DNA of 64,000 nt from Sphaerimonospora thailandensis (GCF_016863115.1 NZ_BOOG01000012.1:120009-184008); one strand, 5' to 3'; shown: positions 1 through 12,327, counted from the first letter of the stretch. Notes: generated from the sequence alone by a model not told the origin. Numbers and translations are program-made.

Positions 1-1016
1 ACCATGTAGAGCGTGGCGCCGGTGCCGGCGTCCTGCGCCCCGGGGTTCCCCTTGGTCATCGCGAACACGCCCAGGGTGATCAGGCCGAAGTGCGAGACCG
101 AGGTGTAGGCGATGAGCCGCATCATGTCGGTCTGCCCGATGGCCACGATCGCGCCGTAGATCACGCCGATCACCGCCAGCACGATCACCAGCGGCGTGAA
201 GTAGGCCGCCGCGTCGGGGAACAGCTGCAGGCAGAAGCGCATCATGCCGAACGTGCCGACCTTGTCGAGCACGCCGACCAGCAGTACGGCGGCGCCCGCC
301 GGGGCCTGGGCGGCGGCGTCGGGCAGCCAGGTGTGGAACGGCCACAGCGGCGCCTTGATCGCGAACGCGACGAAGAAGCCGAGGAACAGCCACTTCTGCG
401 TGTTCACGTCCTGGATGGTGCCGATCAGGTCGGAGAGCATGAAGGTGTTCTTGCCGGCGATCGAGTAGAGCGCGATCACCGCCACCAGCATCAGCAGCCC
501 GCCGAACAGCGAGTACAGCAGGAACTTGACCGAGGCGTACGCCCGCTGCGGCCCGCCGTACGACCCGATCATGAAGTACATCGGGATCAGCATGGCTTCG
601 AAGAAGACGTAGAAGAGGAAGACGTCGGTCGCGGCGAAGACGCCGATCATCATGGCTTCGAGCACGAGGATCAGCGAGAAGTACGTCCGGACCGAGCGTT
701 TGCCCTTCTCGGCGTCATGCCAGGAGGCCAGCACCACGATCGGCACCAGGATCACCGACAGCAGGATCAGCACCAGCGCGATGCCGTCGACGGCGAGGCT
801 GTAGTTCACCCCGAACGCCGGGATCCAGCTGTGGTTCTCCTGGAACTGCCACTGGTCGCCGTTCGGGCTGAACTGCACCGCCATGGTGACGGTCAGCGCC
901 AGGACGATAAGCGAGACCAGCAGGGTGAACTGCTTGGCGAGCTTGTCGTTCCGGATCAGGGTCACACCCAGCGCGCCCAGTACGGACACGCCCATCAGGG
1001 TTGAAAGCCAGGGCAT
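1..1016 (-). CDS. nuoM: NADH-quinone oxidoreductase subunit M (partial, runs off the left edge)
   Basis: This is a proton-pumping membrane subunit of complex I. Translation from 1016 starts [18 protein letters not shown] and continues as a hydrophobic antiporter-like protein with NuoM-type sequence (FEAMLIPMYFMIGSYGG) and no stop before base 1. About 338 residues are visible, so the C-terminal part is missing. The ATG overlaps the nuoL stop by one base (TGATG), which implies translational coupling. nuoN is expected just beyond the left edge and cannot be seen. Confidence 0.93.
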   Translation of the reverse strand, partial: MPWLSTLMGVSVLGALGVTLIRNDKLAKQFTLLVSLIVLALTVTMAVQFSPNGDQWQFQENHSWIPAFGVNYSLAVDGIALVLILLSVILVPIVVLASWHDAEKGKRSVRTYFSLILVLEAMMIGVFAATDVFLFYVFFEAMLIPMYFMIGSYGGPQRAYASVKFLLYSLFGGLLMLVAVIALYSIAGKNTFMLSDLIGTIQDVNTQKWLFLGFFVAFAIKAPLWPFHTWLPDAAAQAPAGAAVLLVGVLDKVGTFGMMRFCLQLFPDAAAYFTPLVIVLAVIGVIYGAIVAIGQTDMMRLIAYTSVSHFGLITLGVFAMTKGNPGAQDAGTGATLYM

Positions 1017-2926
1017 CACAGGTTCCCTACGACGAACCAGGCACCGACCAGGACGGCGGCGCCGACGAATATCGACAGCGCGTACGAGCGGACGAAACCG
1101 GTCTGGACCCTGCGCAGCCGGCCGGACGAGCCGCCGATGGACGCCGCGAGGCCGTTGACCAGTCCGTCGACTCCCCGGTTGTCGAAGAACACCGCCAGCC
1201 GGGTCAGCCACTGGCCGGGACGCATGAACAGCGCCTCGTTCAGCGCGTCGCCGTACAGGTCGCGGCGGGCGAACGTGGTGAGGAACGAGCCGCGCGGGGC
1301 GGTCGCCGGCACCTCGGCCGCGCCGTACCGCAACCAGGCGAACGCGGCGCCGATCGCGACCAGCGCGAGCGTCGCGAGCCCGGGGGCGCTGAACGGGTGG
1401 AACTCGGGCAGGTGCTCGGGCGCACCGACCGCGGGCGACAGGAAGATCATGAACCGGTTGCCCAGGATCAGGTACGCACCCAGGGCGATCGAGCCGATCG
1501 ACAGCAGGAGCAGCGGCACCGTCATCACGGCCGGCGACTCATGCGGGTGCGCCTTGGCGTCCCAGCGCTTCTTGCCGAAGAAGGTCATGAAGACGAGGCG
1601 GGACATGTAGAAGCCGGTGATGCCGGCGCCGAGCACGGCCAGCCAGCCGAGGACGGCGCTGTGCTCCATCGCGGTCTCGATGATGCCGTCCTTGGTGAAG
1701 TAACCGGACAGCAGCGGGAACCCGATGATCGCCAGGTAGCCGACGAGGAAGGTCGCGAAAGTGATCGGCATGACCTTGCGCAGACCGCCGTACTTACGCA
1801 TGTCGACCTCGTCGTTCATGGCGTGCATGACCGATCCGGCGCCGAGGAACATGTCGGCCTTGAAGAAGCCGTGCGTGATCAGGTGCGCGATGGCGAAGGC
1901 GTAACCGGCCGGGCCGACGCCCGCCGCGAGCACCATGTAACCGATCTGCGACATCGTCGATCCGGCGAGGGCCTTCTTGATGTCGTCCTTGGCGGTACCG
2001 ATGATCGCACCGGCGAGCAGCGTGGCCACACCCACGATCGTCACGACGAGCTGCGCGGTCCCGGTGCCCTCGAAGATCGGGCCGGACCGGACGATCAGGT
2101 AGACGCCGGCGGTGACCATGGTCGCGGCGTGGATGAGGGCCGAGACCGGGGTCGGGCCCTCCATCGCGTCCAGGAGCCAGGACTGCAGCGGCAACTGGGC
2201 CGACTTGCCGCACGCGCCGACCAGCAGCAGCAGGCCGATCGCGGTCAGCGTGCCCTGCGAGGCGTCGCCGGCCCGGTCGAGCACGCCGCTGAACGTCAGC
2301 GAGTGGAACGTCGCGAAGATCGTGAACATCGCGATCAGCAGGCCGACGTCGCCGACCCGGTTGACGATGAACGCCTTCTTGGCCGCCGTCGCCGCCGAGG
2401 GCTTGTGCTGCCAGAACCCGATCAGCAGGTAGGACGCCAGACCCACGCCCTCCCAGCCGACGAACAGGGCCAGGTAGTTGTCGGCCAGCACCAGCAGCAG
2501 CATCGCCGCGACGAACAGGTTGAGGTAGGCGAAGAAGCGCCGCCTGTTCGGGTCGTGCGCCATGTAGCCGATCGAGTAGACGTGGATCAGCGAGCCGACG
2601 CCGGTGATCAGCAGGCAGAACGAGATCGACAGCGGGTCGACCAGCAGGCCCACCTTGTCGACGAGGCCCGGGATGAACTCGAACAGCGAGACCCCGCGGC
2701 GGCGCTCGCCCGGGGCGAAGCCCAGCAGCTGGACGAATGCCAGCGCGGCCACCACGAATGACGCGACGGCCATGAGGACACCCAGCAGGTGGCCGAACTT
2801 GTCGGTCCGGCGTCCGCCCAGCAGGAGGACGGCCGCTCCCACCAGGGGCAGGGCGATCATCAGCCAGGCGGCGCCAATCGCTCCGCCGGAGTGCTGTGTG
2901 ATCGATGCGATCTCAGCGGCTTCCAC
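1016..2926 (-). CDS. nuoL: NADH-quinone oxidoreductase subunit L
   Basis: This 636-residue polytopic membrane protein is the distal antiporter-like subunit of complex I. It has the family hallmarks: [20 protein letters not shown] near residue 155, [15 protein letters not shown] near 255, and later [17 protein letters not shown]-terminal hydrophobic region fits the long lateral helix typical of NuoL. Length is normal. It lies between nuoK (9-base gap) and nuoM (1-base overlap) in the same transcript, so the assignment is secure. Confidence 0.97.
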   Translation of the reverse strand: MEAAEIASITQHSGGAIGAAWLMIALPLVGAAVLLLGGRRTDKFGHLLGVLMAVASFVVAALAFVQLLGFAPGERRRGVSLFEFIPGLVDKVGLLVDPLSISFCLLITGVGSLIHVYSIGYMAHDPNRRRFFAYLNLFVAAMLLLVLADNYLALFVGWEGVGLASYLLIGFWQHKPSAATAAKKAFIVNRVGDVGLLIAMFTIFATFHSLTFSGVLDRAGDASQGTLTAIGLLLLVGACGKSAQLPLQSWLLDAMEGPTPVSALIHAATMVTAGVYLIVRSGPIFEGTGTAQLVVTIVGVATLLAGAIIGTAKDDIKKALAGSTMSQIGYMVLAAGVGPAGYAFAIAHLITHGFFKADMFLGAGSVMHAMNDEVDMRKYGGLRKVMPITFATFLVGYLAIIGFPLLSGYFTKDGIIETAMEHSAVLGWLAVLGAGITGFYMSRLVFMTFFGKKRWDAKAHPHESPAVMTVPLLLLSIGSIALGAYLILGNRFMIFLSPAVGAPEHLPEFHPFSAPGLATLALVAIGAAFAWLRYGAAEVPATAPRGSFLTTFARRDLYGDALNEALFMRPGQWLTRLAVFFDNRGVDGLVNGLAASIGGSSGRLRRVQTGFVRSYALSIFVGAAVLVGAWFVVGNL

Positions 2927-2935
2927 GGCTACCTC

Positions 2936-3232
2936 TTAGTGCTTCAGCAGGCTCGCGTCATCGACCGACGCTGACCTGCGGGTTCGGAAGATCGTCACGA
3001 TGATGGCCAGGCCGATGACGACCTCGGCGGCGGCCACGATCATCACGAAGAACGCGATGACCTGCCCGTCGAGGCTGCCGTTCTGCCGGGCGAAGGTGAC
3101 GAACGCCAGGTTGCAGGCGTTGAGCATGAGCTCGACGCACATGAACACCACGATGGCGTTGCGCCGTACGAGCACGCCGACGCCGCCGATGGCGAACAGC
3201 AGCGCGGAGAGCACGAGGTAATGCGTCGTCAC
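2936..3232 (-). CDS. nuoK: NADH-quinone oxidoreductase subunit K
   Basis: This 98-residue three-helix membrane subunit of complex I has the conserved glutamate segment [18 protein letters not shown] in helix 2. A second acidic residue is in helix 3 ([11 protein letters not shown]). Both are parts of the membrane proton path in the family. The length is standard. The ATG overlaps the nuoJ stop in an ATGA quartet. Confidence 0.97.
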   Translation of the reverse strand: MTTHYLVLSALLFAIGGVGVLVRRNAIVVFMCVELMLNACNLAFVTFARQNGSLDGQVIAFFVMIVAAAEVVIGLAIIVTIFRTRRSASVDDASLLKH

Positions 3233-4104
3233 TTGACGTCCTCCTCCACCAGCGGCTCGGTGTCCCCGACCGTCTCCTCGAAGGGTTCTTCAAGGGGCTT
3301 GGTCGGCTTGGTGTCGGCCACCTGTTCGGCCAGGGTCGACGCCTCCCGCTCGGAAGCGGCCTCCTGCCGGAGGAGCCGGGCGACCTCGGGATCGAGCGTC
3401 CCCTCGGCGGCCTCGTGCCGGGCGAGGACGCGGTTGACCGACAGCGGCGAGACGGTCCCGTCGGGCAGCAGCGCCGGCATGTCGATGGCGTTGTGCCGGG
3501 CGTAGGTCCCGGGACCGGGCAGCGAGGCCGGGTTCTTGCCCGTCTTGCCGAAGGCGACGAACCGGGCCCGCGACATGTCCTTCTGCGTCGGCTTGGCCTC
3601 GGCCCGCTCGCGGTGGGCCAGCACCATCGCGCCGAGCGCGGCGGTGATCAGCAGCGCCGAGGTCACCTCGAACGCGAACACGTGCCGCGTGAAGATCTGC
3701 TCGGCCAGTGACGGCACGTTGCCCGCGGCCGTAGCCTCGGCGAGCCCCTTGGGAGCGGCCAGCATCGCGTTGCCGACGCCGAGGCCGAGCAGTACGGCGA
3801 AGCCGATCCCGGCCACGATCGCCCAGAACCGCTGGCCTCTGATCGTCTCCACCAGCGAGTCGCCGGAGTCGACGCCCACGAGCATGAGCACGAACAGGAA
3901 GAGCATCATGACCGCGCCGGTGTAAACGATGATCTGCACGGCCGCCAGGAACGGAGCGTCCTGGACGGCGTACAGCACCGCCAGCGAAATCATGATCAAG
4001 CCGAGCATGAGGGCCGAGTAGACGGCCCTGCGGCTGAAAACGAGCCCGAGCGCGGCGGCCACCGAGACGACCGCGAGCACCCAGAACGTGATGGACTCAC
4101 CCAT
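3229..4104 (-). CDS. nuoJ: NADH-quinone oxidoreductase subunit J, with long C-terminal tail
   Basis: The first ~165 residues hold the five hydrophobic helices of NuoJ (for example [22 protein letters not shown], the conserved helix-3 region). The protein is 291 residues against about 180 in E. coli. The extra ~115 residues are polar and end in a strongly acidic stretch ([20 protein letters not shown]). I believe long NuoJ tails are common in actinobacteria, but their role is unknown. The gene overlaps nuoI by 8 bases and nuoK by 4. Confidence 0.95.
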   Translation of the reverse strand: MGESITFWVLAVVSVAAALGLVFSRRAVYSALMLGLIMISLAVLYAVQDAPFLAAVQIIVYTGAVMMLFLFVLMLVGVDSGDSLVETIRGQRFWAIVAGIGFAVLLGLGVGNAMLAAPKGLAEATAAGNVPSLAEQIFTRHVFAFEVTSALLITAALGAMVLAHRERAEAKPTQKDMSRARFVAFGKTGKNPASLPGPGTYARHNAIDMPALLPDGTVSPLSVNRVLARHEAAEGTLDPEVARLLRQEAASEREASTLAEQVADTKPTKPLEEPFEETVGDTEPLVEEDVK

Positions 4105-4612
4105 TGCTACGACCCAACCGGTAGTAGTCCTCTTCGGTCTCGCCGAGACGCATCGGGTGGGGCGGCTGCTCCATGCCCGGTCCGAGCGGCGCGAGGAGCA
4201 TCTCCTTGGTGTAGATCAGCGACTCGCGGCTGGAGTCGGCCAGTTCGTACTCGTTGGTCATCGTGAGCGCCCGGGTTGGGCACGCCTCGATGCACAGGCC
4301 GCACAGGATGCACCGCAAATAGTTGATCTGGTAGACGCGTCCGTACCGCTCACCGGGCGAGTACCGCTCGGTCTCGGTGTTGTCCCCGCCTTCGACATAG
4401 ATGGCGTCGGCGGGGCAGGCCCAGGCGCACAGCTCGCAGCCGACGCACTTCTCCAGGCCGTCCGGCCACCGGTTCAGCTGGTGCCGCCCGTGGAAGCGCG
4501 GCGCGGTCGGCCGCTTCTCCTCCGGATACTGCACCGTCACCGGCTTCTTGAACATGTGGTGGAAGGTGACGCCGAATCCCTTGATCGGGTTCAGCCAATC
4601 AGTTGCTCCCAC
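4097..4612 (-). CDS. nuoI: NADH-quinone oxidoreductase subunit I (two 4Fe-4S clusters)
   Basis: This 171-residue peripheral-arm subunit carries two classical ferredoxin motifs: [16 protein letters not shown] near residue 56 and [16 protein letters not shown] near residue 101. In the family these bind clusters N6a and N6b, which pass electrons from NuoG to NuoB. It overlaps nuoH by 14 bases and nuoJ by 8, consistent with one polycistronic message. Confidence 0.97.
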   Translation of the reverse strand: MGATDWLNPIKGFGVTFHHMFKKPVTVQYPEEKRPTAPRFHGRHQLNRWPDGLEKCVGCELCAWACPADAIYVEGGDNTETERYSPGERYGRVYQINYLRCILCGLCIEACPTRALTMTNEYELADSSRESLIYTKEMLLAPLGPGMEQPPHPMRLGETEEDYYRLGRSNG

Positions 4613-5957
4613 TGGTCACCTCCTTGGCGTCGGCGTGACGGCGCGCTTGTTCCGGCACGACTCCGTGGTAGTGCGGGAGGTCGAGCGGCGGCACCGGGAA
4701 TCCGCCCGCCGTCGGCTCCTCACGCAACTGCTCGAACTCCGCCTCGATCTGGGCGGCCCTGGCCTCCCTGCGGCGCTGGTTGACCGTGTCGAAGCGCAGC
4801 CAGATGGCGAAGGCGCCGATCAGGATCACCGCTCCGATGGCCAGCACCACACCGCGGGTGGTGTCCGGCATCCGCATGGCCTTGAAGGTGGCGGCGATCA
4901 TGATCCAGGCCAGGTTGACCGGGATCAGCACCTTCCACCCGAAGGCCATGAGCTGGTCGTACCGTACGCGGGGCAGCGTGGCACGGATCCAGACGAAGCA
5001 TGCGAACACGATGGCCAGCTTGAGGAAGAACCACAGCATGGGCCACCAGCCGGCGTTCGCCCCGTCCCACAGCGAGATCGGCCAGGGCGCCCGCCAGCCG
5101 CCGAAGAACAGCGTGATGGCCATCGCCGACACCGTGAAGACGTTCACGTACTCGGCCAGCATGAAGATCGCGAACTTCAGCGACGAGGAGTACTCGGTGA
5201 AGAACCCGCCGACCAGCTCGCCCTCACCCTCGGGGAGGTCGAACGGCACGCGGTTGGTCTCGCCCAGCATCGTGACCGCGTAGATCGCGAAGGACGGGAG
5301 CAGCGAGAAGACGTACCACGAGGGCATCGGGATGCTCAGCCCGAAGACGTCCCAGGTGCCGCCCTGCGCCTGCGCGGACACGATCTCCGACGTGGACAGC
5401 GTGCCCGCCTGGAGGAAGACCGCGACGAACGACAGGCCCATGGCGATCTCGTACGACACCACCTGCGCCGCCGAGCGCAGACCGCCGAGCATGGCGTACG
5501 GCGAACGCGATCCCCAGCCGGCGAGCACGATGCCGTAGACGCCGATCGAGGCGGTGGCCAGCACCAGCAACACCGCGACCGGCAGGTCGGTGAGCTGCAG
5601 CGGCGTCTTGTGGCCGAACATCGAGACCATCGGCCCGAACGGCACGACGGAGAAGGCCAGGAACGCCGGCACGGCGAGGATCACCGGCGCCAGGAAGTAG
5701 ATGACCTTGTCCACCGTGCGGGGCATGATGTCTTCCTTCAGCCCCATCTTCAGACCGTCGGCCACCGACTGGAGCAGGCCGAACTTGCCCGCCCGGTTGG
5801 GGCCGTACCGGTGCTGCATGCGCGAGATGAGCTTGCGCTCGGACCATACGCCGAACAGCACGCCCAGCATCAGGAACACGAAGATCGCGACGGCCTTGAT
5901 GATGGTGATCCACAGCGGATCATGGCCGAAGTCGTCCAGCGTGGGTACGTTGTTCAC
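4599..5957 (-). CDS. nuoH: NADH-quinone oxidoreductase subunit H, with C-terminal extension
   Basis: This membrane subunit helps form the quinone-binding site where the peripheral and membrane arms meet. It shows the family motifs [14 protein letters not shown] near residue 50 and [17 protein letters not shown] near residue 240. At 452 residues it is ~120 longer than E. coli NuoH. The excess is a polar tail after the last helix, with [20 protein letters not shown] predicted to be coiled. The ATG overlaps the nuoG stop (ATGA). Confidence 0.96.
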   Translation of the reverse strand: MNNVPTLDDFGHDPLWITIIKAVAIFVFLMLGVLFGVWSERKLISRMQHRYGPNRAGKFGLLQSVADGLKMGLKEDIMPRTVDKVIYFLAPVILAVPAFLAFSVVPFGPMVSMFGHKTPLQLTDLPVAVLLVLATASIGVYGIVLAGWGSRSPYAMLGGLRSAAQVVSYEIAMGLSFVAVFLQAGTLSTSEIVSAQAQGGTWDVFGLSIPMPSWYVFSLLPSFAIYAVTMLGETNRVPFDLPEGEGELVGGFFTEYSSSLKFAIFMLAEYVNVFTVSAMAITLFFGGWRAPWPISLWDGANAGWWPMLWFFLKLAIVFACFVWIRATLPRVRYDQLMAFGWKVLIPVNLAWIMIAATFKAMRMPDTTRGVVLAIGAVILIGAFAIWLRFDTVNQRRREARAAQIEAEFEQLREEPTAGGFPVPPLDLPHYHGVVPEQARRHADAKEVTSGSN

Positions 5958-8356
5958 GACACGCTCCCGATCGTTACGATGTCGCCGCCCACGGCGCGCA
6001 GGTCGCGGGTGACGGACAGGCCGGCGGAGTTCGACGGCACCCAGACCACCCGGTCCGGCAGGTCGGCGATCCCCACCGGCAGGATCACGCCGTCCCCGAT
6101 GCTGATCTTCCCGCCGTCCGTGACGCCGAGCTCGGCGGCGGTGGCCTCCGACAGCAGCGCGGCGGCCGCGCGTGCGGTCCCGGCCAGGTACGGCTCGCCG
6201 TCCTGGAGTCGGCCGTCGTCCAGCAGCAGATGCCAGGTGGCCAGCACGGCCTCTCCGGCGCGCGGCTCGCGTCCCGTGCGGCCCGTCACCGTCGGGGCGG
6301 CCGGGCGGGCGCCCCGCCAGGCGCGCAGCTCGGCCATCTCGCGGCGGGCGGCCGCGGTGTCCGGCAGGCCGAGGTGGACGTCCATGTGGTCGGCGATCGA
6401 CGCGATGACCCGCAGGTCGCTCATCAGGCCGGGGACGGGGGTGGCCGCCTCGAACTGGCGGCCCCTGCCCTCCCAGTCGACGAACGTGCCCGACTTCTCG
6501 GCCACCGCGGCGACCGGCAGCACCACGTCGGCGCGGTCGGTGATCGCACTGGCCCGGATCTCCAGGCTGACGATGAACGGTGTGTTCTCCAGCGCCGCCA
6601 GCGCCCTGGCCGGATCGGGCAGGTCGTAGGGGTCGACGCCGGCGACGACCAGCGCGTCGAGCTCCTCGCCCAGCGCCGCCTCGATGATGCCGGCGGTGTC
6701 CCGGCCCGGCGTCTGCGGCAGGGCGGCCACATTCCAGGCGCGGGCGACCTCGCCGCGCGCGGTCTCGTCTTCGACCGGGCGGCCGATCGGCAGCAGGCCG
6801 GGCAGGGCGCCCGCCTCCAGCGCTCCCCGCTCACCGGCTCGCCGCGGCACCCAGGCGATCCTCGCCCCGGTCGCCTGCGAGAGCCGTACCAGCGCCGACA
6901 GCGCGCCCGGCGCGGACGCCAGCCGCTCGCCGGCCAGCACGATGGCCCCGGCGGGAAGCAGCTCGTCGGTGACGACATCGCCGAGCGCCTCGGCCTCCGC
7001 GCCCGGGACGGTCCGGATCAGCGTGCCGTTCATCTTGCTCAGGCCCGGCGTTGTGTACGGCGCCAGCGCGTAGACCTTGAGGCCGTTCTTCCGTGCGGCC
7101 TTGCGCAGCCGCAGGAAGACGATCGGCGACTCCTCCTCGGGCTCGAAGCCCACCAGCAGCACCGCCGGGGCGTTCTCGAGGTCGGCGTAGGAGACCTCGA
7201 TGCCCTTGCCCGCGATGGCGTGGGCGAGGAAGGCGGCCTCCTCCGGCGAGTGCGGGCGGGCCCGGAAGTCGATGTCGTTGGTGCCGAGGGCGATCCTGGC
7301 GAACTTGCTGTAGGCGTAGGCGTCCTCGACGGTGAGCCGACCGCCGACCAGCACGCCGGCCCGGCCCCGGGCCTGGGCGAGGCCCTCGGCCGCCACCGCC
7401 AGCGCCTCCGGCCAGGAGGCCGGGACCAGCCGGCCCTCCTCGTCACGGATGAGCGGCGTCTTCAGCCGGTCCGGCTGGGTGGCGTAGGTGAAGGCCCAGC
7501 GGCCCTTGTCGCAGTTCCACTCCTCGTTGACCTGCGGGTCGTCCCCGGCGAGGCGCCGGGTGACCTTGCCGCGCCGGTGGTCGGTGCGCAGCGCGCAGCC
7601 CGAGGCGCAGTGCTCGCACGCGCTCGGCGTCGACACCAGGTCGAACGGCCGGGCACGGAACCGGTAGGCGGCACCGGTCAGCGCGCCCACCGGGCAGATC
7701 TGCACGGTGTTGCCGGAGAAGTAGGACTGGAACGGCACGCCGTCGGCCACCCCCACCTGCTCCTTGGCGCCGCGCTCGAAGAAGTCGATGAGCGGGTCGC
7801 CGGCGATCTGGTCGGAGAACCGGATGCACCGGGCGCACTGGACGCACCGCTCACGGTCGAGCAGCACCTCGCTGGACAGCGAGATCGGCTTGGCGAACGT
7901 CCGCTTCTGCTCCTCGAACCGGCTCTCGCCCTGGCCGTTGGACATCGCCTGGTTCTGCAGCGGGCACTCGCCGCCCTTGTCGCACGTCGGGCAGTCGAGC
8001 GGGTGGTTGATCAGCAGGAACTCCATCACCCCGCGTTGCGCCTTCTCGGCGACCGGCGAGGTGAACTGCGTCTGCACCACCATGCCCTCGGCGACCTCGA
8101 TCGCGCACGAGGGCTGCGGCTTGGGGAAGCCGCGGCCGTTGCCCGCGTCGGTGATCTCCACCAGGCACTGGCGGCAGTTGGCCGCCGGGTCGAGCAGCGG
8201 GTGGTCGCAGAACCTCGGGATCTGGATGCCGAGCAGCTCGGCCGCCCGGATGATCAGCGTGCCCTTCGGGACGGAGACCTGGAAGTTGTCGATGGTGAGC
8301 GTCACCATGTCCACCGGTCGCTCGACCGGCCCGGTCGAGGTCGTCTGGATGCTCAC
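5954..8356 (-). CDS. nuoG: NADH-quinone oxidoreductase subunit G
   Basis: This 800-residue iron-sulfur subunit of the NADH-dehydrogenase arm has an N-terminal 2Fe-2S ferredoxin domain with CRQC ([19 protein letters not shown]). It is followed by [14 protein letters not shown], the 4Fe-4S ligands CVQCARC, and a second cluster region [11 protein letters not shown]. The rest is a molybdopterin-oxidoreductase-like fold. I set the start at the GTG that overlaps the nuoF stop (GTGA, 8353-8356). The open frame continues 87 codons upstream, but that part is only an antisense-like shadow of nuoF. Confidence 0.95.
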   Translation of the reverse strand: MSIQTTSTGPVERPVDMVTLTIDNFQVSVPKGTLIIRAAELLGIQIPRFCDHPLLDPAANCRQCLVEITDAGNGRGFPKPQPSCAIEVAEGMVVQTQFTSPVAEKAQRGVMEFLLINHPLDCPTCDKGGECPLQNQAMSNGQGESRFEEQKRTFAKPISLSSEVLLDRERCVQCARCIRFSDQIAGDPLIDFFERGAKEQVGVADGVPFQSYFSGNTVQICPVGALTGAAYRFRARPFDLVSTPSACEHCASGCALRTDHRRGKVTRRLAGDDPQVNEEWNCDKGRWAFTYATQPDRLKTPLIRDEEGRLVPASWPEALAVAAEGLAQARGRAGVLVGGRLTVEDAYAYSKFARIALGTNDIDFRARPHSPEEAAFLAHAIAGKGIEVSYADLENAPAVLLVGFEPEEESPIVFLRLRKAARKNGLKVYALAPYTTPGLSKMNGTLIRTVPGAEAEALGDVVTDELLPAGAIVLAGERLASAPGALSALVRLSQATGARIAWVPRRAGERGALEAGALPGLLPIGRPVEDETARGEVARAWNVAALPQTPGRDTAGIIEAALGEELDALVVAGVDPYDLPDPARALAALENTPFIVSLEIRASAITDRADVVLPVAAVAEKSGTFVDWEGRGRQFEAATPVPGLMSDLRVIASIADHMDVHLGLPDTAAARREMAELRAWRGARPAAPTVTGRTGREPRAGEAVLATWHLLLDDGRLQDGEPYLAGTARAAAALLSEATAAELGVTDGGKISIGDGVILPVGIADLPDRVVWVPSNSAGLSVTRDLRAVGGDIVTIGSVS

Positions 8357-9639
8357 TTGGCCCCCCACACAGTGGAAGCAGCGGGATCGAACGGGCAGCC
8401 GCCGATCTCGAAGTGCTTGAGGTATTCGTCGCGGAAGTACTTCACCGACGAGTAGACCGGGCTGGTCGCGCCGTCGCCCAGCGCGCAGAACGCGCGGCCG
8501 AGGATGTTGTCCGCGATGTCGACGATCTTCGCCAGGTCCTCCTCCGAGCCCTGGCCCTTCTCCAGCCGCCGGAGCATCAGCTTGAACCAGTAGGTGCCCT
8601 CGCGGCACGGCGTGCACTTCCCGCAGGACTCGTGCGCGTAGAACTCGCTCCAGCGCATCACGGCGCGCACCACACAGGTCGTCTCGTCGAAGATCTGCAG
8701 CGCCCGGGTGCCGAGCATCGAGCCCTTGGCCCCGACCGACTCGAAGTCGAGCGGCACGTCCAGGTGCTCGGAGGTGAAGATCGGCGTCGACGACCCGCCC
8801 GGGGTCCAGAACTTCAGCTCGTGTCCGGCGCGGATGCCGCCCGCCATGTCGAGCAGCTCGCGCAGCGTGATGCCGAGCGGCGCCTCGTACTGCCCCGGCC
8901 GGGTCACGTGCCCCGACAGGGAGAAGATGCCGAAGCCCTTCGACTTCTCGGTGCCCATGCCGGCGAACCAGTCGGCGCCGTTGGCCACGATGCTCGGGAC
9001 CGACGCGATCGACTCGACGTTGTTGACCACGGTCGGAGACGCGTACAGGCCCGCGACGGCGGGGAACGGCGGCTTGAGCCTGGGCTGGCCGCGGTAGCCC
9101 TCCAGCGAGTCGAGCAGCGCGGTCTCCTCACCGCAGATGTACGCCCCGGCGCCGCTGTGCACGACGAGCTCGAGGTTGTAGCCCGAGCCGAGGATGTCGG
9201 CGCCGAGGTACCCCTTCTCGTACGCCTCCCGGACCGCCGCCTGCAGCCGGCGGATGACGTGGAGCACCTCGCCGCGGACGTAGATGAACGCGTGGGAGGC
9301 CCGGATGGCGTAGGCCGTGATGATGACGCCCTCGACGAGCGCGTGCGGGTTGGCCATCATGAGCGGGATGTCCTTGCAGGTCCCCGGCTCGGACTCGTCG
9401 GCGTTCACGACGAGGTAGTGGTCCTTGCCGTCGCCCTGCGGGATGAAGCCCCACTTCATGCCGGTGGGGAAGCCCGCGCCGCCGCGGCCGCGCAGGCCCG
9501 AGTCCTTGACCATCTGGATGACGGCGTCGGGGTCCATGCCGAGGGCCTTCCTGGCCGCGGCGTACTCACCGTATCCGTCGATCGTGAACGAGTCCGGCCG
9601 GTCCCAGTTCCTGGTCAGCACCGGAGTCAGCCGCGTCAT
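8353..9639 (-). CDS. nuoF: NADH-quinone oxidoreductase subunit F (NADH/FMN-binding)
   Basis: This 428-residue subunit oxidises NADH. The FMN/NADH site motif [16 protein letters not shown] is near residue 50, and a further nucleotide-site motif [19 protein letters not shown] is near 165. The N3 cluster ligands [15 protein letters not shown] are near 345. Length and order are standard. The start ATG overlaps the nuoE stop and the stop overlaps the nuoG GTG. Confidence 0.97.
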   Translation of the reverse strand: MTRLTPVLTRNWDRPDSFTIDGYGEYAAARKALGMDPDAVIQMVKDSGLRGRGGAGFPTGMKWGFIPQGDGKDHYLVVNADESEPGTCKDIPLMMANPHALVEGVIITAYAIRASHAFIYVRGEVLHVIRRLQAAVREAYEKGYLGADILGSGYNLELVVHSGAGAYICGEETALLDSLEGYRGQPRLKPPFPAVAGLYASPTVVNNVESIASVPSIVANGADWFAGMGTEKSKGFGIFSLSGHVTRPGQYEAPLGITLRELLDMAGGIRAGHELKFWTPGGSSTPIFTSEHLDVPLDFESVGAKGSMLGTRALQIFDETTCVVRAVMRWSEFYAHESCGKCTPCREGTYWFKLMLRRLEKGQGSEEDLAKIVDIADNILGRAFCALGDGATSPVYSSVKYFRDEYLKHFEIGGCPFDPAASTVWGAK

Positions 9640-10331
9640 GAAGCGTCGCCCCCCTCGGTCCCCTCGGTCTGCTCACCCGGCTTGGGAGCCTCCCAGCCGT
9701 TGGCCTTGGCCACCTTCAGGCCCTCCAGTGAGGGGCCGGCGGCCGACGGGCCGTCGCCGGCCTGGCCGTCGGGGAACCCGGCGAGGATCCGTGAGGCCTC
9801 TTTGAACGTGCACAGCCGCTTCGGCCCGCGGGTGGGTGAGACCTCCTTGTCGGCCCGCAGGTCGTCGACGAGCTGCCTGGCCGACTCGGGGGTCTGGTTG
9901 TCGAAGAACTCCCAGTTGACCATCATCACCGGCGCGAAGTCACAGGCGGCGTTGCATTCCAGCCGCTCCAGGGTGACCTTCCCGTCGGGGGTCGTCTCGT
10001 CGTGGCCGACGCCGGTGTGCGCGCTGAGCTCGTCCCAGATCTGGTCGCCGCCCATGATCGCGCACAACGTGTTGGTGCACACGCCGACGTTGTATTCGCC
10101 GGCCGGCTCCCGCTTGTACATCGTGTAGAACGTCGCCACGCCGACCACCTCGGCCTTGGACAGGCCGAGCATCTCCGCGCAGAACTCCTGCCCCGCGTCG
10201 GAGATGTAGCCGTCCACCGACTGCACCAGGTGCAGCATCGGCAGCAGCGCCGACCGGGGACGGGGGTAGCGGTCCATGATCTCTTTGGCGTCGGTCTCCA
10301 GACGCTCGCGGACCTCGGGTGAGTACGTCAC
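9636..10331 (-). CDS. nuoE: NADH-quinone oxidoreductase subunit E (2Fe-2S)
   Basis: This is a 231-residue thioredoxin-fold iron-sulfur protein that partners NuoF. The four cluster cysteines are visible as CTNTLC near residue 94 and CNAAC near 130. The C-terminal ~50 residues ([20 protein letters not shown] and onward) are an actinobacterial-style polar extension. It is joined by ATGA overlaps to nuoD and nuoF. Confidence 0.96.
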   Translation of the reverse strand: MTYSPEVRERLETDAKEIMDRYPRPRSALLPMLHLVQSVDGYISDAGQEFCAEMLGLSKAEVVGVATFYTMYKREPAGEYNVGVCTNTLCAIMGGDQIWDELSAHTGVGHDETTPDGKVTLERLECNAACDFAPVMMVNWEFFDNQTPESARQLVDDLRADKEVSPTRGPKRLCTFKEASRILAGFPDGQAGDGPSAAGPSLEGLKVAKANGWEAPKPGEQTEGTEGGDAS

Positions 10332-11644
10332 CGATCCACACCTCCCATGACGGGGTCGATCGAGGCGACCGCCGAGATCACGTCGGCGATCATGCCGCCC
10401 TCACACGTCGCGGGCACCGCCTGCAGGTTCGTGAAGGACGGGTCGCGGAAGTGCACGCGGTAGGGGCGGGTCCCGCCGTCGCTCACCACGTGCGCGCCGA
10501 GTTCGCCGCGCGGGGACTCCACCGACGAGTACGCCTGCCCGGCCGGCACCCGGTAGCCCTCGGTCACCAGCTTGAAGTGGTGGATCAGGGCCTCCATCGA
10601 GGTGCCCATGATGTGGGCGATGTGGTCGGGCGAGTTGCCGAGGCCGTCGGGGCCGAGCGCGAGCTGCGACGGCCAGCCGATCTTCTTGTCGTCGATCATC
10701 ACCCGGCCGCCCTTGAGCGGACCGGACAGCCGGTCGAGCGCCTGCTCGATGATCTTCAGGGACTCCTCCATCTCGTCCATGCGGACGAGATAGCGGCCGT
10801 ACACGTCGCAGGTGTTCTGCGTCGGAACGTCGAACTCGTAGGTCTCGTAGCCGCAGTAGGGCTGCGACTTGCGCATGTCCCAGGGCAGCCCGGCGGCCCG
10901 GAGCATCGGGCCGGTGATGCCGAGCGCCATGCAGCCGGTGAGGTCGAGGTAGGCGACGTCCTTGGTGCGCCGCGTGTAGACCGGGTTGGCGTCCAGGAGC
11001 TTGCGCATCTCCTGGATCCGCCCCGGCATGATCTTGAGGAACTCGCCGACCTTGTCGACCGCGCCGGCGGGAAGGTCGACGCTCACGCCGCCGGGCCGTA
11101 CGTAGGCCATGTTCATCCGCAGGCCGGTGATGTACTCCATGATGTCGAGCACCATCTCGCGCTCACGGAAGCCGAACAGCATCGGCGTCGTCGCGCCCAG
11201 CTCCATGCCGAAGGTCGCGATCGCCACCATGTGCGAGGAGATCCGGGTGAGCTCCATCATCATGACCCGGATGGCCTGCGCACGCTCCGGCACCCGGTCG
11301 GTGATGCCGAGCAGCTTCTCCACGGCCATGCAGTACGCGGTCTCGTTGAAGATCGGCGCGAGGTAGTCCATGCGGGTGACGAACGTGACCCCCTGGGTCC
11401 ACGTCCGGAACTCCATGTTCTTCTCGATGCCGGTGTGCAGGTAACCGATCACCGTGCGTGCCTCGGTCACCGTCTCGCCGTCCAGGGTCAGCACGAGCCG
11501 GAGCACGCCGTGTGTCGACGGGTGCTGCGGACCCATGTTGACGACCAGGCGGTCCTCGGACGAATCGGTGACGGTCTGCACCAGCTCGTCCCAGTCCTGG
11601 CCCGCGACGTCGTAGATCCGGCCCTCGGCCTCAGTAGTACTCAT
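10328..11644 (-). CDS. nuoD: NADH-quinone oxidoreductase subunit D
   Basis: This 438-residue subunit lines the quinone cavity together with NuoB and belongs to the hydrogenase large-subunit fold. It carries [20 protein letters not shown] and [13 protein letters not shown] near the N-terminus. I chose the ATG at 11644 because it overlaps the nuoC stop (ATGA) and begins [13 protein letters not shown]. The longer frame upstream is the nuoC region read in a wrong frame. Confidence 0.96.
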   Translation of the reverse strand: MSTTEAEGRIYDVAGQDWDELVQTVTDSSEDRLVVNMGPQHPSTHGVLRLVLTLDGETVTEARTVIGYLHTGIEKNMEFRTWTQGVTFVTRMDYLAPIFNETAYCMAVEKLLGITDRVPERAQAIRVMMMELTRISSHMVAIATFGMELGATTPMLFGFREREMVLDIMEYITGLRMNMAYVRPGGVSVDLPAGAVDKVGEFLKIMPGRIQEMRKLLDANPVYTRRTKDVAYLDLTGCMALGITGPMLRAAGLPWDMRKSQPYCGYETYEFDVPTQNTCDVYGRYLVRMDEMEESLKIIEQALDRLSGPLKGGRVMIDDKKIGWPSQLALGPDGLGNSPDHIAHIMGTSMEALIHHFKLVTEGYRVPAGQAYSSVESPRGELGAHVVSDGGTRPYRVHFRDPSFTNLQAVPATCEGGMIADVISAVASIDPVMGGVDR

Positions 11645-12327
11645 GAGTACGACCTCCTCTGGTCCGGCGCGGGGACCTCGGCGCCCCGGTACTCGACCGG
11701 GATCCCACCAAGGGGATAGTCCTTGCGCTGCGGGTGGCCCTCCCAGTCGTCGGGCATCTCGATCCGGGTCAACCCGGGGTGACCGTCGAAGATGATCCCG
11801 AAGAAGTCGTAGGTCTCCCGCTCGTGCCAGTCGTGCGTGGGGTAGACCGAAACAGTGGAGGGAATGTGCGGATCGGCGTCGGGACAGGCGACCTCCACCC
11901 GGATGCGCCGGTTGTGCGTGATCGAGCACAGGTGGTAGACCGCGTGCAGCTCGGCGCCCGTTTCCCCAGGGTAGTGCACCCCGGAGACGCCCAGAGACAG
12001 CTCGAACCGCAGCGCGGGGTCGTCGCGCAGGTGCTTCATGACCTCCGGCAGGCGCTCCCGCGCCACGTGGAAGGTGATCTCGCCGTGGTCGACGACCGTT
12101 CGCTCGATCGCGTCACCGGCGACCGGCTCGAGCGCGTCGGCCACCGCGTCGAAGTACGACCCGTACGGCCGGGCGCTGCCCTGCCCGGGCGCGCGCCGTA
12201 CGATCAGGCGGCCGTAGCCGGAGGTGTCCCCGGTGCCGCCGGCGCCGAACATGCCCCGGCGGACGATCGGCTGCTGTTCGTCCGGCACGGTGGGCAGATT
12301 CGCGGGGCTTACGTTCTCGTCGCTCAC
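11641..12327 (-). CDS. nuoC: NADH-quinone oxidoreductase subunit C
   Basis: This is a 228-residue peripheral-arm subunit. The family signature lies in [20 protein letters not shown], followed by [16 protein letters not shown]. The start is GTG at 12327, overlapping the nuoB stop (GTGA). The frame also stays open upstream, but that translation is nonsense from nuoB. The N-terminal ~45 residues are polar and variable. Confidence 0.95.
   Translation of the reverse strand: MSDENVSPANLPTVPDEQQPIVRRGMFGAGGTGDTSGYGRLIVRRAPGQGSARPYGSYFDAVADALEPVAGDAIERTVVDHGEITFHVARERLPEVMKHLRDDPALRFELSLGVSGVHYPGETGAELHAVYHLCSITHNRRIRVEVACPDADPHIPSTVSVYPTHDWHERETYDFFGIIFDGHPGLTRIEMPDDWEGHPQRKDYPLGGIPVEYRGAEVPAPDQRRSYS

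Noticed and set aside
1001..2761. A long plus-strand open frame (586 codons) across nuoL
   Set aside because: It is antisense to nuoL, its translation is Arg/Glu/His-rich shadow sequence, and nuoL is beyond doubt. Many similar long frames elsewhere have the same cause: high GC leaves few stops.
4401..6629. A 742-codon plus-strand open frame over nuoI, nuoH and nuoG
   Set aside because: It runs through three well-supported genes on the other strand and has no family features.
8357..8617. N-terminal extension of nuoG
   Set aside because: The extra 87 codons read a wrong frame of nuoF and have no ferredoxin similarity; the GTG at the nuoF stop is the natural start.
11645..11929. N-terminal extension of nuoD
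   Set aside because: It is a wrong-frame reading of nuoC; the ATG overlapping the nuoC stop fits family length.
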